From Thelephora terrestris (taxonomy: Eukaryota > Basidiomycota > Agaricomycetes > Thelephorales > Thelephoraceae), in the NCBI GenBank assembly GCA_015956445.1, contig WIUZ02000037.1:1-43759 (forward strand): a DNA stretch of 43,759 nucleotides. The letters run 5' to 3'. Below the pieces are notes generated by a model. It saw only the letters and a program-made list of their open reading frames with translations, did no database searches and was not told the origin of the DNA. The translations under genes were made by a program, and so were the position numbers. Below, piece by piece: positions 19,724 through 31,395 of the stretch (position 1 is the stretch's first letter; each line of letters begins with the position of its first letter).

Positions 19724-21622
19724 ATGGATTTCTACAAGTCTAAGCAGGCCATCGCACTGCCCCCCGATTCTGAAGATGAGAAGTTCTTGAAGGACGACAA
19801 AGCGGTTGATCCTGAACTCGGGGCCAATCCCCCGCAGCAGGAGTGCGGGAGGCGTTGCTGCGCTAGGGGTAGGAAGGTGATTCGTCGCATCGGCCATTTC
19901 CTTATCCTCGGTGCATTCCTCTATTGGCTCTGTGGACCTTCGGTCAAGTTCCGTCATGGCGGAGGCCACAAGGGGCCTGACGTTCAACTCTCCGATTTCA
20001 CCGAATTCCCCTACTTCACCGAACTCGATGAGCTCTCCGGCGCGGTCCTCGGGGATTACACATTGGTACGATCCTTTCACACCCTTGAAACCTTGGAGGC
20101 TGATAGCAATTGTAGGTCGCTTTCGATTCTGACGAGAAATTGGAATGTGACCAGTTCGCTGAGTGGTCTGAGCCGAAGAAGATTGACCATCATTGCGGGA
20201 AGGGCCATCACCGCAAGCCGCATCCCCCTAAGGAATCCGAGCCCCCTCATCATCCCGGTGACCCTGAGCCTCCTCAGCATCCTGATCATCCAGATCACCC
20301 ACACAAGCCTGATCATCCAGATCATCCGCACAAGCCTGGTCACCCCCATAAGCCCGATCATCCGCACAAACCTGATCACCCCCACAAGCCGCATCATCCT
20401 CACAGACCCGGCCGTCCGCACCGGGGCCCTCACGGTCCAAAGTACACCTCCGACGCCACTTTCAAGCTTCCGCTCTCTGAAAGTGCCCTTCTCTTTTATT
20501 CCCACGGCCCATTTGCCCATGGTGGAATCGTGTTCTCTCAGGACGACTCTGATTCGTTGAGATCTGATGAAGTTGAGGTTACTATCAATGCCAAGATTTG
20601 GGACAAGGCTGCTTTGGGATTGGCCAAGGTTTGCACTTTGAAGCGTGATCACGGTGCAGGTCTCGGCATCTGGGTTGGTGTCCCTTTCGATGTTTTCCTT
20701 TTATCGAGCGAGGTCTGATATCACTTCACAGACCGAGGCATTGGAGCACGAGAAACCTGAAGAACACCAGAAACACGAATTGGCGATGAGGATTTCTGTC
20801 AAGTTCCCAAAGCACCCAAATACTTTGGAACTCGAGAAGCTCCAGACCCACATGCCGCTCTTCTCCCATTTCTTCAAAGAGGCCAATCTCAAGGTCAAGG
20901 ATTTGGAAGTTTTGAGCTTCTTCGCCCCTATTGGAGCACAGGTTCGATACATTCCTTCAATCCGTTACGTTGGATAGATAGCTCATTATGGGATACGATA
21001 GGCTCTTCACGTCGACCGCGGTACGGTCAAGACCGAAAATAATGTGGTTGTCGGAAACTACACCGCCACAGAGTTTTTGGTACTCGAGACCAAGAACTCT
21101 CCCATCATTGTCAACGTTACCCTTTCGAACGCCCCTGAAAAGAAATTTGACGGCGAGGAAGATGAGCACACCGATTCCTCCAAGCTCTTCATCAAAACCT
21201 CGAACAGTCCCATTTGCGGTAACCTTTCCCTCGTCGCTAACACAAAGGACCATTCCGGTGGGAAATTCTTGGTCCATGCCATCACTACCCACTCCCTGCT
21301 CCACATTGGCTTTGCAGATGCCCCTGTTGATTCCATCCTCCGTTTCACCGGGCTTACGAGTCTCTTCCCCGCTGTTGCTATCATGCACCCTACCTACCAG
21401 GGCGACTTCCTGGTCAAGTCGACGCTCTTCGGACCCAAGGTTGAGGTCAAAGAGGATGTAGTCGATCCAGCGGGCAAGAACAGGACTCGCACGGTCGATG
21501 TCTCCCAAGGTGGACGGGAGATCACCGGAAAGGTCTTCTGGGGTTCTGAAGAAGAGAGCAAGGATGCATTTGGACACGTCGAGCTCGGTTCGACCTTGCT
21601 CCGTGCGGTTTTGAAGTTGTAA
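19724..21622 (+). CDS. Type II membrane protein with His-Pro repeat stalk
   Basis: Four exons in phase (19724-20065, 20116-20673, 20732-20941, 21002-21622) give 576 residues. The N-terminal 50 residues are charged, with a CGRRCC cluster. They are followed by one transmembrane helix (HFLILGAFLYWLCG, about residues 58-72), so the rest is probably lumenal or extracellular. Residues about 155-205 are a tandem HPHKPD/HPDHPH repeat. The C-terminal two thirds is a beta-rich, non-catalytic-looking domain with repeated VNVTLSN, ICGNLSL and FLVHAITT patterns and several N-glycosylation sequons. This resembles fungal cell-surface proteins with repetitive beta-strand domains. I do not know a named family. 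The His-rich stalk could bind metal ions or be a cell-wall spacer; this is inference. A TATA box lies 54 bp upstream. Confidence 0.75.
20270..20425 (+). repeat. In-frame tandem repeat encoding HPHKPD/HPDHPH
   Basis: About nine imperfect units of 15-18 bp with cores CACCCCCACAAGCC and CATCCAGATCAC occur inside exon 2 of the membrane protein. Unit variation is mostly at silent positions or swaps D/G, which suggests selection for the His-Pro pattern. Confidence 0.8.
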
Positions 21623-22109
21623 TCCATCCCAAGATTTTGAGCCAGAACCTATCTATTTGACCAATCGCCTAGGATCCCTAAATGTATGTTACTTGTACGT
21701 CGAGAAACAGATGTGAGAATACACTCGACCATTTGCTGAATAACGATTTCACATCTCAAATCCACGGCCTTGCTCCCTCGGCTCCGCGGTGGCTCTCACT
21801 GAACACCCTCACGTGACCGTCCACAGGCCCAAGCCCCGATCGTGGCCAAGGTGATAATTTGGAATCGACGACCATGGAACGAAACGGTCACGTCCACATG
21901 ACTCTCACAAGCACCACAGGAACTCTTGTCTTGCGCCAATTGGGCTATCCAAAGGAGCCTCTCCACCACTCGGCACACCGTCTTCCCCTTTTAACCTCGA
22001 TGTTCTCTGTGCAGACTGATCATACCTTTCCGTCGCCCCACAAAACCCCCTCTGCACACTCCTATTCTCTTCGTCCTCACGAATCGCACATATCCGGTTT
22101 AGTGTCGTC
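21623..22109. other. Intergenic region
   Basis: The interval includes the 3' flank of the membrane-protein gene. Open frames on both strands across 21860-22345 conflict with one another, and none is supported by motifs. Confidence 0.4.
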
Positions 22110-24247
22110 ATGGGTCTTACCAGAGAGGAGTCCAACTTCTTGGAGTCCTCAACGACCTCGCCGTCCACCCGTCCACCTACGCTCCCCCTGAAGATCAAGA
22201 AATCAAGCACGCGAACCAGATCCATCTCCCTAGGCTTACAGGCTAGCTCGCACAATATTTCGGCCGAGCTGACTGGACCACCCTCTCCGTCTGCATCGAT
22301 CTCCGACTCTGGTACAAACCTGGCTTCATCTTTGTGGCCCCTCAAGCGGGAACGCTCTTATTCACTCTCTCCTTCGACCTTATTGTCGTCCGCTTCGTCA
22401 GCACTTGAGCCGAGTCTCGACACGGACGCTGCGGACGGGAGGCGCGTGGATCTTCCTCCGATCAGTCCGTCCCGTAAATCTGGCCCATCCGACTCGCCTC
22501 TGCCATCCTTGATCCCCCGAACACCGAGGCCGTCTCCTCCCTCTGCGTCATCTACGGTTTCGACCTCCCCTACGGTACTGCGGGAAACGGCCGGTGGAAT
22601 CAACCCGTTCACGCTCAAGGCCCCGATTGTGAACTGGGAAGAGTTCTGTTTCGGGCCCTTTGACGCACCCTTGGCTCGTAACAGGCAGAAGAAGGATCAA
22701 ACCTTTTGGGCTGCGATTCGGGAAGCGGGCGTGCCCATTTACCTCGGAACTCCCGGATTCGATGGTGAGTCCAAGTCTCCACATGAGTATGCAATTATGT
22801 CGATGAGTTCGCTTTACAGTTTTCGCGCTCTGCCCTTCTGCGCTTGGAACGTACTGTTCTCCCACCGCCCTTTTAACAGCATTTGCAGATAATGAAGTAT
22901 TTTATCATGTTTATGCCGCGGGGCAAAAGTTATCACGGGATGATCTGTAGGCATTCCTGGCCGTTATGAAGATGTGACTTACGAACTGGTCCGCAGGACT
23001 CCGTCCAAGTGCGACTATGATGGAGGAGGGGTCCTGCAGCGTGCGGCTGATGTTGTGGTATGCGACTTTTCCTGGGGCCGAAACCTGTAACCAACTCCAT
23101 ATCTTATAGCTCGCCGAGTATGGAGCTGCGCTTATGGAGCAGAATCCCGGTCAACACTTTACCTTCATAAATGTCAAACAAGATGCGACTTCGGACATGA
23201 TTGCTCGAAGGGCGCGTAGGCTGGTGCAATCCTTCCAAGACAAAGGCGTCGCGAAGGACAAGGTTATTGTTAGTATCCCTGCCACCGAGCAAGGCGTACA
23301 TGCTACGCGAATACTGGTCAAGGAGGACGGGATATTGGTCAATTTGGCGATGGTGGCGGGGATGTCCCATGCGGCTGTGTGCGCTGAAGTGGGGGCAACG
23401 TGGATCACGTTCCACCTTGATAGGGTTAGTCTTCACACCCGTCGTATCGTGATTTTGTGATTTACCAAGCTTATCCTTCGTGATGGTGGCGCAGCTAGAG
23501 AAGGTATACGAAGATCGAGGAGAACCTTCGCAAGGCATCAAAGCGATTCAAAACACGATCGCCCTATTCGATATGCACAACATCGAGACCAAGGTCATGA
23601 TCAGTGGTTTTCGTGACGTTCGCAGGGTTCTGGAATTCCCTGGCGCACACGGGTTCTCAGTAACTAAGGAACAGATTGTTGCCGCCCGACTTCCCACCGC
23701 TCGATCCTGTAGTGTTCCCCCTCAGTCCGCTTCATCACTACCAGAAAACGCGATCGCCCAAGCCAAGGAAGAGAAATGGCCACCCCGATTCTTCGACACC
23801 GTCGAAGCCGGAGGTTCAAACGGGAGCTTCGTCCGATGCTTCTCTTCGAGGTTTCTGACGATTCTGCTATCGACGCAAAGGGACCTCTTCTACCACACTT
23901 GCCTCGCGATCCGAGACTTCTTGACCCTCGTACGAGACGACGTCGTGAATTACAGGATATTCATGATGCAACTCTCGAATCCGCACGCTGGGAACTTGAC
24001 CCTCGCGCGTGAAGGCGTGAAGGGGTTCAAGAGGCTCGTGAACTTGAGGAGGGACTTGAGGAGCGCTGAGGTGGAGTGGAAGAGGACGATCACCGGGAGG
24101 GTCTTGCCGGATGTTGAATGGAGGCCGGCGAAGGTGGACAAGTGCGAAGTTTGGATCACTGCGGACGGGAGGATCGAGGCGCAGATTCCTCAACGGTGGG
24201 ATCGCAGGAAGGCGGCGAGCGCGAACGTCTACTCGGACCTCCGATGA
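22110..24247 (+). CDS. Transaldolase-fold protein lacking catalytic residues
   Basis: Exons 22110-22764, 22820-22928, 22997-23057, 23110-23424 and 23495-24247 join in phase (about 630 residues). The first about 150 residues are Ser/Pro-rich and the start codon is uncertain. The core shows the transaldolase pattern. SPTALLTAFADNEVFYHVY aligns with the TNPSLI strand-1 region. LAEYGAALM, ARRARRLVQSFQDKGV, VIVSIPATEQGVHATRIL, GILVNLAMV and AAVCAEVGATWI match the barrel strands. AIQNTIALFDMHNIETKVM then SGFRDVRRV fits the late barrel. Transaldolase uses Asp17, Glu96 and Lys132 (E. coli TalB numbering). Here the Schiff-base Lys position is Ser (VSIPAT), the Glu strand reads FINVKQD, and the Asp position is not acidic. 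Pentose-phosphate activity is therefore unlikely. About 190 extra C-terminal residues carry no recognised domain and may contain a frameshift after 23690. Confidence 0.6.
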
Positions 24248-24417
24248 CCGAACACCCTCTCACTCGGACCCTGGGATCCTAACGGTTCGGAATATTACTT
24301 GAAGATAATCAAGGTATATTGTAACGTAGTCATTAGCATTAGTAGACACCCGTGTCCATAGGACGTAAACAACAGCATTACCACCGCACACAGGCTGACC
24401 CCAATGTAAAATGAATC

Positions 24418-26181
24418 CTAACGACGCTTTCCAAGGACCTTGACCAAGGAAGTCTTGATAGTGGTGGCAGCCTTTTCGCATTCCTTCTTCGTGAAGGCGG
24501 TGCTGATCGCCAGGCGAATGCTCGGTCGGGCCTCGGACATTTCGTGGCCCCTGAGCCTCTTCGCCCTAGTAGTCAAAATACCCTGAGCGAGGACGTCATC
24601 CACAACCTCCTGCAGCAACCTCTCCTCGGCGTCGATGTCGAACACCTGCGGGTTCCTGGGGAGGACTGAGGTGGGATTCGAAGATTTTGAGGCGGAAGAA
24701 GGGACAGCGGTGGGGAGGAGAGATGAAGCGGACGCAGTGCGAACTTGGATGTGGATGATGGGGCTAGCGTGGTGGGAGGGGATGGTGATGCAGTCGAGTC
24801 TGTCGAGGATCGACCGGAACGTTCGAACGTTCTCCTGTAAGGTGCTCAAGATCGAGGGCGAATCACGAATGATCGAGATGGCTTCAGTGGCGGCGACAGA
24901 AAGAGCGGCAGGTGTCGAGGCAGAGAAAACGAATGCGGTTCCATTGATACGCTAGGGGGAAAAGAGTCAGCGAGAGTGAGAAATCTGAGTATTGGTTGGG
25001 GATTTTCACCTGATGCTTGACGACGACGGAAGACCCGGCACAGAAACCACCGGCAGCGCAAAGGCTGGTCGCGACGGAACCGATCAACATGTCAACCTCG
25101 GAGGCGGGGACATTGTAAAGTTCGGTGAGACCACGGCCGGTTCGTCCGACGGTTCCGAATGAGAATGTCTCGTCGAGGATGAGACGGTATTTATACTTGT
25201 GCTTGAGTTCGATCTGCGTGTGATACAAGTTGGACGCATCAGCGAGTCATGGCAACAAGGTAAATCGTACCAATTTCGGGAGATCGGCCATGGAGCCGTC
25301 TCGTTCGAAAATACCCTCGGTGATGATGAATCGACGTGTCAACGGCGCCCTGCGCTTCCTGCTCTCCTTGTGGATGCTTTCCAAGACCTCCTCAAGGCTC
25401 TTCATATCGTTGTGGTCAAACCAGCGGATGGTGCTGCGGGAGATCTGGAGGCCCTTCTGGATCGAGAAGTTGATGTTTCTGTCGGCGACGATGATGTCCC
25501 CACGTTTGGCGAAGGCCGGGATGACAGAAGAGACCGTAGCGAACGCCTGAGAGTAGAGAATAGAGTCTTCGGTCCCGAGGAAATCCGCGATGCTCTTTTC
25601 GAGCTCGGTGTGAACGTCGATAGTGCCGTAGAACCCTGCAGGACCGCAACTTCCGAGACCGTATTTCCTTAGGGCTTCAGTCGCCTTTTGCTTGATGTGT
25701 TCGTTGCCAGCGAGGCCGGTGAAGTTGAAGCTGGCAAGGTTCATGACTGTCTTGCCGGAGCCGAGGAGTTTGGGTTTGGGGCCGGTTGGACCAGCGATGA
25801 TAGGAAGCGAAGCCAAGTCCAGACTCTCTCGCTCGGTGAGGGGTTGTTCGAGTGGTTCCGGGGTCCATTCGTCAACAAGTTCATCGATTTCCTGGTCATG
25901 CCGTGTCAGTCAGGGTGTGAGCCAAACCGGAAGAGACAGCGTAAACGCACCCTTTCCGAGAATTGAATGAAGTGTTTTCCAGAGCCGTCCGCCCTAGTTC
26001 TCGACTGGAGCAGGGTACGAATGACAAAAATCAAGAGGATGACCTCCAGCAACGTCCTGCCAGGGTCGTTCTGATGTGACGACTTGACGTATCGTGCGAG
26101 TACCTGGGAGCCTGGGATTTTGTAGAACCCCGTCTCCAGGTTTTCGAGCGAGTAAGAGAGGTAGTCCAAGGTCGCATTCAT
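24418..26181 (-). CDS. LCB1: Serine palmitoyltransferase subunit 1 (LCB1)
   Basis: Four exons on the complement (26181-25951, 25891-25271, 25213-25010, 24951-24418) are fully in phase, giving 529 residues. The N-terminus has one membrane helix ([15 protein letters not shown]), and the start gives the family length. The class II alpha-oxoamine synthase domain shows [39 protein letters not shown] (including the Cys equivalent to human SPTLC1 C133), [28 protein letters not shown] and [18 protein letters not shown]. In the position where LCB2 has the PLP lysine there is [11 protein letters not shown], as expected for the non-catalytic LCB1 partner. It acts at the ER membrane as a heterodimer with LCB2, condensing serine and palmitoyl-CoA in the first step of sphingolipid synthesis. 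It is transcribed divergently from the gene at 26369. Confidence 0.95.
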
Positions 26182-26368
26182 CGTTATTTATGACCCTTCG
26201 TCAGTTGAGCTGCGCAGTGCGGTTGGACGGCGTTCCGTATCCGTATGTAATCCGTTCTCGCGCGGGAAGTAAGGAGTTGGCGGGAGTTACCGAGCTGTTC
26301 CTGTTGAGCGTTAACGCCGACAAATATAGAGTGGCCTCATCCTCTACCGCTCCTCGTCATCGTCCACG
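26182..26368. promoter_or_regulatory. Shared divergent promoter interval LCB1 / coiled-coil gene
   Basis: Just 187 bp separate the two start codons, so both genes must be driven from here or from overlapping sequence. No clear TATA element was seen. Confidence 0.5.
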
Positions 26369-28711
26369 ATGATGACCGCGACGGACTCGGTCTCGTCTAG
26401 GGACGGCGGCATCAAACAACAACGCAGGCAGACCGTCTCCACTTATTTACCCCCAACACCCCTTGATCTCGTCCGTGTCAAAGGCTTGGCCCTTCAGATC
26501 ATTTCGCATAGATATCGATTTACTGATTATTATATTTTTCTTTAGCCGCAACCTGGTGATGCAAGGTACTTGCGCCAACGCCGACGATCTCCATCCCCAT
26601 TAAGAAATTCACACACACCCAGGAGCGAAGATGGTTCAGATCAAGAGGACCACGACGACGCTCACGAGTCTTGGGGAGAGCGCCCGCAGTCTCCAGCGTC
26701 ATCTGTCACAAAATTCGCCGCCCACTTCGCGCAACGTGTCGGGTCGTTCATGAACTCCAGTCCCGCCGTTGGCTCCGTCTCCTCTCTACCATCTGAAGCC
26801 GAAATCGAGGCCGAGGCGGAACGCGAGCGGGAGCGAGGAAGGAGAGAAGCCGAGAGGATCCTCGCTATGGAACGCATGAAAGCCGCCGATGACCGCATGA
26901 CGGTAGAACAACGCGTTTTGGCGATGTTGCAAAGCGACCAAGCGCGAACTGCTCCCATTCCAATTCCTTCTCATCCGCAGCAACCTACGACCCCTTCCCC
27001 CTCGACGTCCCAGAAAGAAGCTTCTGGCTGGTGGACGGCTGCGAGGAACAAGCTTACGCCCACCAAGGACCCACTCACACCTGCTCAGCAGATCATTCAG
27101 GACGCAAAGTACCGCGAAAAAGAGAAGGAGAAGGAACGAAAGGCTCAGAAAAAGGATAGGCGTAATAAGAGTAAGGATAGTGAGAAGGATTGGCCGGCCT
27201 CGCCGGAGAGGAAGTACTCTGATCCCACCTACATGAAGCTCAACGTACCGCAAACACCGGTCACCGTTCAGCAGGTTCAACAGCGGTCGTCGTCTTCATC
27301 CCCCGCGCCTTTGCGACACAGTACCCCTCCCAGCCTTGCTGCTTCACCCCTTCGCGGGGCAGACAGCAAAGACTCCTCTCCATTATACGCCCAGTTTTCC
27401 TCTGACGGCGATCTTGATGTCCATTCGACTCTCCTAACCGTCGCACGACGATTCGAGAAGTTGGAGAAGTGGACCGTTAGCCACGTCCGTGCGTTAGAGG
27501 AGCGCATGGACGACGTCGAGAGGTGGCTCGTCGACAAGGAAAAGGAAAAGGAACCCCAAAGTCAGCAACGAGGCCGGCAGTCTTCTGGCTCCCTGGACGT
27601 CACCCAGGACATCTCTGATATCAGGGAGGAAATGACTGAGCTTCAAGGTCGAATGTCCGAGATCGGTCGGGAAATGGCTAAGCTGGCTACCTCACCTTCT
27701 CACTTGAGCAATGCGCCCTCAAGGAGCCACGTCATCCATAAGTCCTCGTTTTCCGAGATTGCAGTCCGTTCAATGACTACTTCCCCTACACACTCATACC
27801 CTACGGCCAGCGGACAAGAGCCAACCAGTCCGCCCAGCATCGCTCCGCTGGTGCCCACCAGCACCGGTTCTAGGACACGGTTACCATATCCTACCGGTGA
27901 TTACGCAACTCCCCCCGATACCGTTATCTTGGCTCAGGGCCACTTCTCGTCTCCGCCAAATTCCCCACCTTCTTCCACTCTCTCAAATTCTGTCACGAAG
28001 CAGCTCTCCGGCTTACCCACGGGCCTCGATACCCCCGTTTCGAACGTCTCCGGCCTCCCTGGACATACCTCTCCTCTCAGTGGGCTCAGCCCACAGCCAA
28101 AGGTTACCCCTTCGCCTAGTCTCCCCCCACCTAAGAAGAATGAATACCGGCACTCGAGTGTCAGCCCCACGCCCCGTAAACGATATACGGTTGCCCTTGG
28201 CGGGCCGATCGTGGACCCAGATCGTCTTAGAAACTCTCCATCCCCCATCGAGCAGCCCAGCTCTAGCGCGATGCTCTACTCGTCGGCGACGGATGAGGAG
28301 AGTGATGACTTCCAGGAAGAAACGGTTGGAAAATCTTCCGGACGGAGAGTCAATATGAGTAGCCTCGACGACGGGGATTCCATAAGACCCGTCTCCAAGG
28401 AGGTTTCCAAGGAACCGGCCAGGGTAGGCAGGCCACGACCACAGTCCACTTACGGACAACCTACAGCGCCATTGATGCCGAGGGTGAGGTCGAGGTCGAC
28501 AGCTGGGACGGGTTTGGGGATGAATGGAGATTTGAACGGAAGCAACACGAGCTTAAACAAATTTGTGGATCCGCTCGTTGTGAGGAAGCAGGAGAAAGAG
28601 AAGCAGTCGCAACAGAAGGCAGAGCTCACCAAACCGATGGCCGTCAGGGCAGGTGGAAGGAAGAAGGCGGTGAAGGATCTGGCTGCGTTCTTCGATGGAG
28701 GGGAGAAGTGA
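26369..28711 (+). CDS. Large Ser/Pro-rich coiled-coil protein, unrecognised
   Basis: A first short exon (26369-26470) starts MMTATDSVSSRDG. After a 75-nt intron with a TACTGAT branch-like site and TTTAG acceptor, a single long exon (26546-28711) runs to the stop, giving about 755 residues. The first exon is my inference, because the long frame has no ATG before residue FAAHFAQRVGSFMNS. Order of features: Ser/Pro-rich start, highly charged helix (EAEAERERERGRREAERI, about residues 120-150), Lys/Glu helix (KEKEKERKAQKKDRR, about 230), conserved-looking coiled coil (RRFEKLEKWTVSHVRALEER, about 330-375), second coil (ISDIREEMTELQGRM), long Ser/Pro-rich disordered stretch, and a basic C-terminus (GGRKKAVKDLAAFFDGGEK). 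The pattern suggests a cytoskeletal or polarity scaffold, but no domain identifies it. Confidence 0.7.
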
Positions 28712-31395
28712 AGGTGGTCGTTGTGGTCCTTTCTTTCATCATTTTCTTGCGGACTTCACAATTCACGCATTAATGTTCTTGTTTTTCCGCTCAAGGTTTC
28801 ACGATTTTTACGTCGTTTGTTTCCATCCCTGTTGGTCGTGTCATGTTGTATTGTTGCTGCGCTATCCCATTGAGGCCTCAGAATCCTGCGGAGATTTCTC
28901 GGAAGGTGGAACGCGCCAACGTCTCCAATCATATTGCGACTGTCATTGTGGTTGCAGTGTGAATGCTGTATTCTTCTGTCGGGCGAGGATCCGACAGAGC
29001 GTACGAGTTCCAGCAGCTCCTGTGCATACGAATACATGGTGTGTAACCCACGCACAATTAACCGATGGGAAATGAAGCACCTCTAGATCCGTGCTATTCG
29101 GTGCCTAATTGGGTATCCTCAAATGAACAATCAAGGGTTCCGGTGGAAGGAGCTCCTAACTCAACGTTTGAATAAATGCGTGGCGTCAGCTACTCAGGGG
29201 TTTCTTGCCGCGGTCGGGAGTTCTTGACTTAATTCTCTTCGGTTGTTCATCGCATGCGGCCCTACGGGTCTCCTAGGCCTTCCCCGCGGATATAAGTTAG
29301 TGCCCCTGTGCTCGGAGTCCAGCACTTATCGGTCGACGCGGTACCGGTATATCCTCTCAATATGCGCACGGAAAGATGATCTTGCAAAGCGTATTGGAGA
29401 GAACGCTCAATGAATGATTTCGGTGCGCCTCGCTCTGCCCCCGAGTTCGAATATTTAAATGATCGTTCTCGTAGAAAGAGTGTATCCAGACGCGAGAGGG
29501 TATTTTGCGCCGGGCCATTGTGAACGTGTCAACATCACCACCCCTCGACTGGACGTTCTAAGGCTGTTCTTCCCGTCCATGACAGCAAGTGGGTTCGGGA
29601 CCATTGAACCGCGGACCACATGCCGGTGTAGACCCCCACTGCATGTGCAGATTTTTGTTGGCGTACGCCGACGACAGGCTGAGGGCGCGGATTTGGGCGA
29701 GGAGTCCTAGTCATGGACGATCGGGTCAATCATATTGAGCTTGATCAACTGGGCCATACATAAGTAAGCGCTACGAATGTCCCGACCACCGCATCATACC
29801 CCCTTTTTGTTCCAGCGCCCCTGGTCAAAGGCACCCTTTATCCGACCGGGTTTCGCTGGCCCTCCAATCTTGGGGGCGCTTTCACTCGTCTGGGTCCGTG
29901 ACTCTGGCTCGAGAGGTCGAGGTACGGTTGTACAGCAGTTACAAGCTTACATTCTCTCCAAAATGGTGTTATGACTTTGCACCCGTGCCCCTGAGAAACC
30001 GAGTCGGGCGAGTTAGATTGATAATGCATCCCAGGTCACTCCTCTCAAAGTCACTGCCTACATTCGGCGGAATTGCTCATGGGCCTAGTATTTCGCGGAA
30101 CCGACGGGCGGAAGAAACGACATTGCAGGAAGAGGGGGGCTATGTAACCCTGCAAAATGTCGGCGGCGACGATTCCCATCGTCCGTTTTCCTCGCGATCT
30201 GTTGCGTACGTCTTACGTGTGTGAGTACGGAGGCGAGGAGCCAGGGCTGCATGTAAGTTCCCCAATCCATCTATCCCTTTCCTGATGGACTCCGAGGTCT
30301 GATATGATTAGCCGAGTGTCTTGCCGCCTTGGCAAATCGGAAGTTCCTCGACGGTGGTCGTGATAAAGGAATTTATGGTGAGCTGCCTCCAAATCTCAAC
30401 AATCCGCCGAAATTACATGAAGGCCGTATTGCTGGCCACTTGCTGTGATGCGGCTGGCGCAACCCAGGGTATCACGCGTGGATTCGTGACACGGCCGCAG
30501 CCTTGCCGATAAGACCACAGGACATCTCGGCAAAAGTCCTCTACAGAAACATTTTTCTCATTTACATTTCAAGGGTTGCGTAGGCCCCGATTTTCAACAC
30601 AGGTTAGTACGCTCCGATCACGCGAAACTTTGTTCCCAACAGCTCATAATTGCTTGTGCCTGCACGATGGGCTCACCCAGCTTGCTGGTGGCGAAACGGG
30701 CTCGCTGTCGGTTTCCGACTGTGTCTAGTCCTGTATCAAATTACCGGCCTGTGGGTTGCCTTTGAATGAGGGAGCCTGCGTTGGTAGGAGGCCCGCAACA
30801 GGTGTTGCTTGTTACTTAGGCCAAGACGCCCGAAACCGTAAAGAATACGAAATGACAAGGTACATGTAGTTTCAAGTTCTCAAACGCTCCAGACTTCCGA
30901 GGTCTTTGATTAAGTTCGATAGAGCAACCTCGCAAGGGCCTCGGGAGTACCTCGAGCATTCCCAGGAGATGTATACATCAGGGGAGGAGCGCTACGCAAG
31001 TTCGGAGTGGACATCGTTGGTAATGTCCTTCGCGCTAATAATAGCCAGCTGGGGGGGCTTTGGTGGTTTCCATTGATTCCACGATTCGGTCTCAAACAGA
31101 CACCAGTTTGAGCATTGCCCCCGAAGGTTGATGAGACATCTTACAGGCGGAATCCTCTCAGAGCCTCAAGAAAGGAATTATTATTTTTTAACTTGGAAAA
31201 TCATATTTTCGCCAATACTGATTGCATCCACTCGCAAACCAGGCGGCCGCGCAACACACTGAATCTTGTCCACATTTATATGTCACCGAGCGCAGGAGGT
31301 GAGCGTCAATGCCCGGATTCTCTCCTTCTAGTGTTCTCTCAGGACATGCGGAGTTCGCCATCTACCTACGCAGGTCTGTCGGTTGAGGAGACCTA
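28712..31395. other. 2.7-kb region without a supported gene
   Basis: Only short open frames on both strands, none with family motifs or consistent splice structure. The first few hundred bases are the coiled-coil gene's 3' flank and the last few hundred the promoter of the membrane-protein gene. The composition is mixed and resembles old, decayed repeat DNA, but no element could be delimited. Confidence 0.45.

Noticed and set aside
22358-22618. Alternative readings of the Ser/Pro-rich stretch before the transaldolase-like core, including a +1 frame with LCVIYGFDLPYGTAGNGRWN
   Set aside because: The alternative frame has several stops and cannot be joined to the barrel exons without extra shifts. 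The chosen frame is in phase, but its first 150 residues remain uncertain.
26786-27280. Long minus-strand open frames across the coiled-coil gene
   Set aside because: They are antisense shadows of a repetitive Glu/Arg/Ser-rich coding exon; no motifs or splice support.
29441-29460. GAGTTCGAA-type sequence considered as a tRNA T-loop
   Set aside because: No acceptor stem, D-arm or anticodon arm can be drawn around it. The same holds for a similar motif near 16165.
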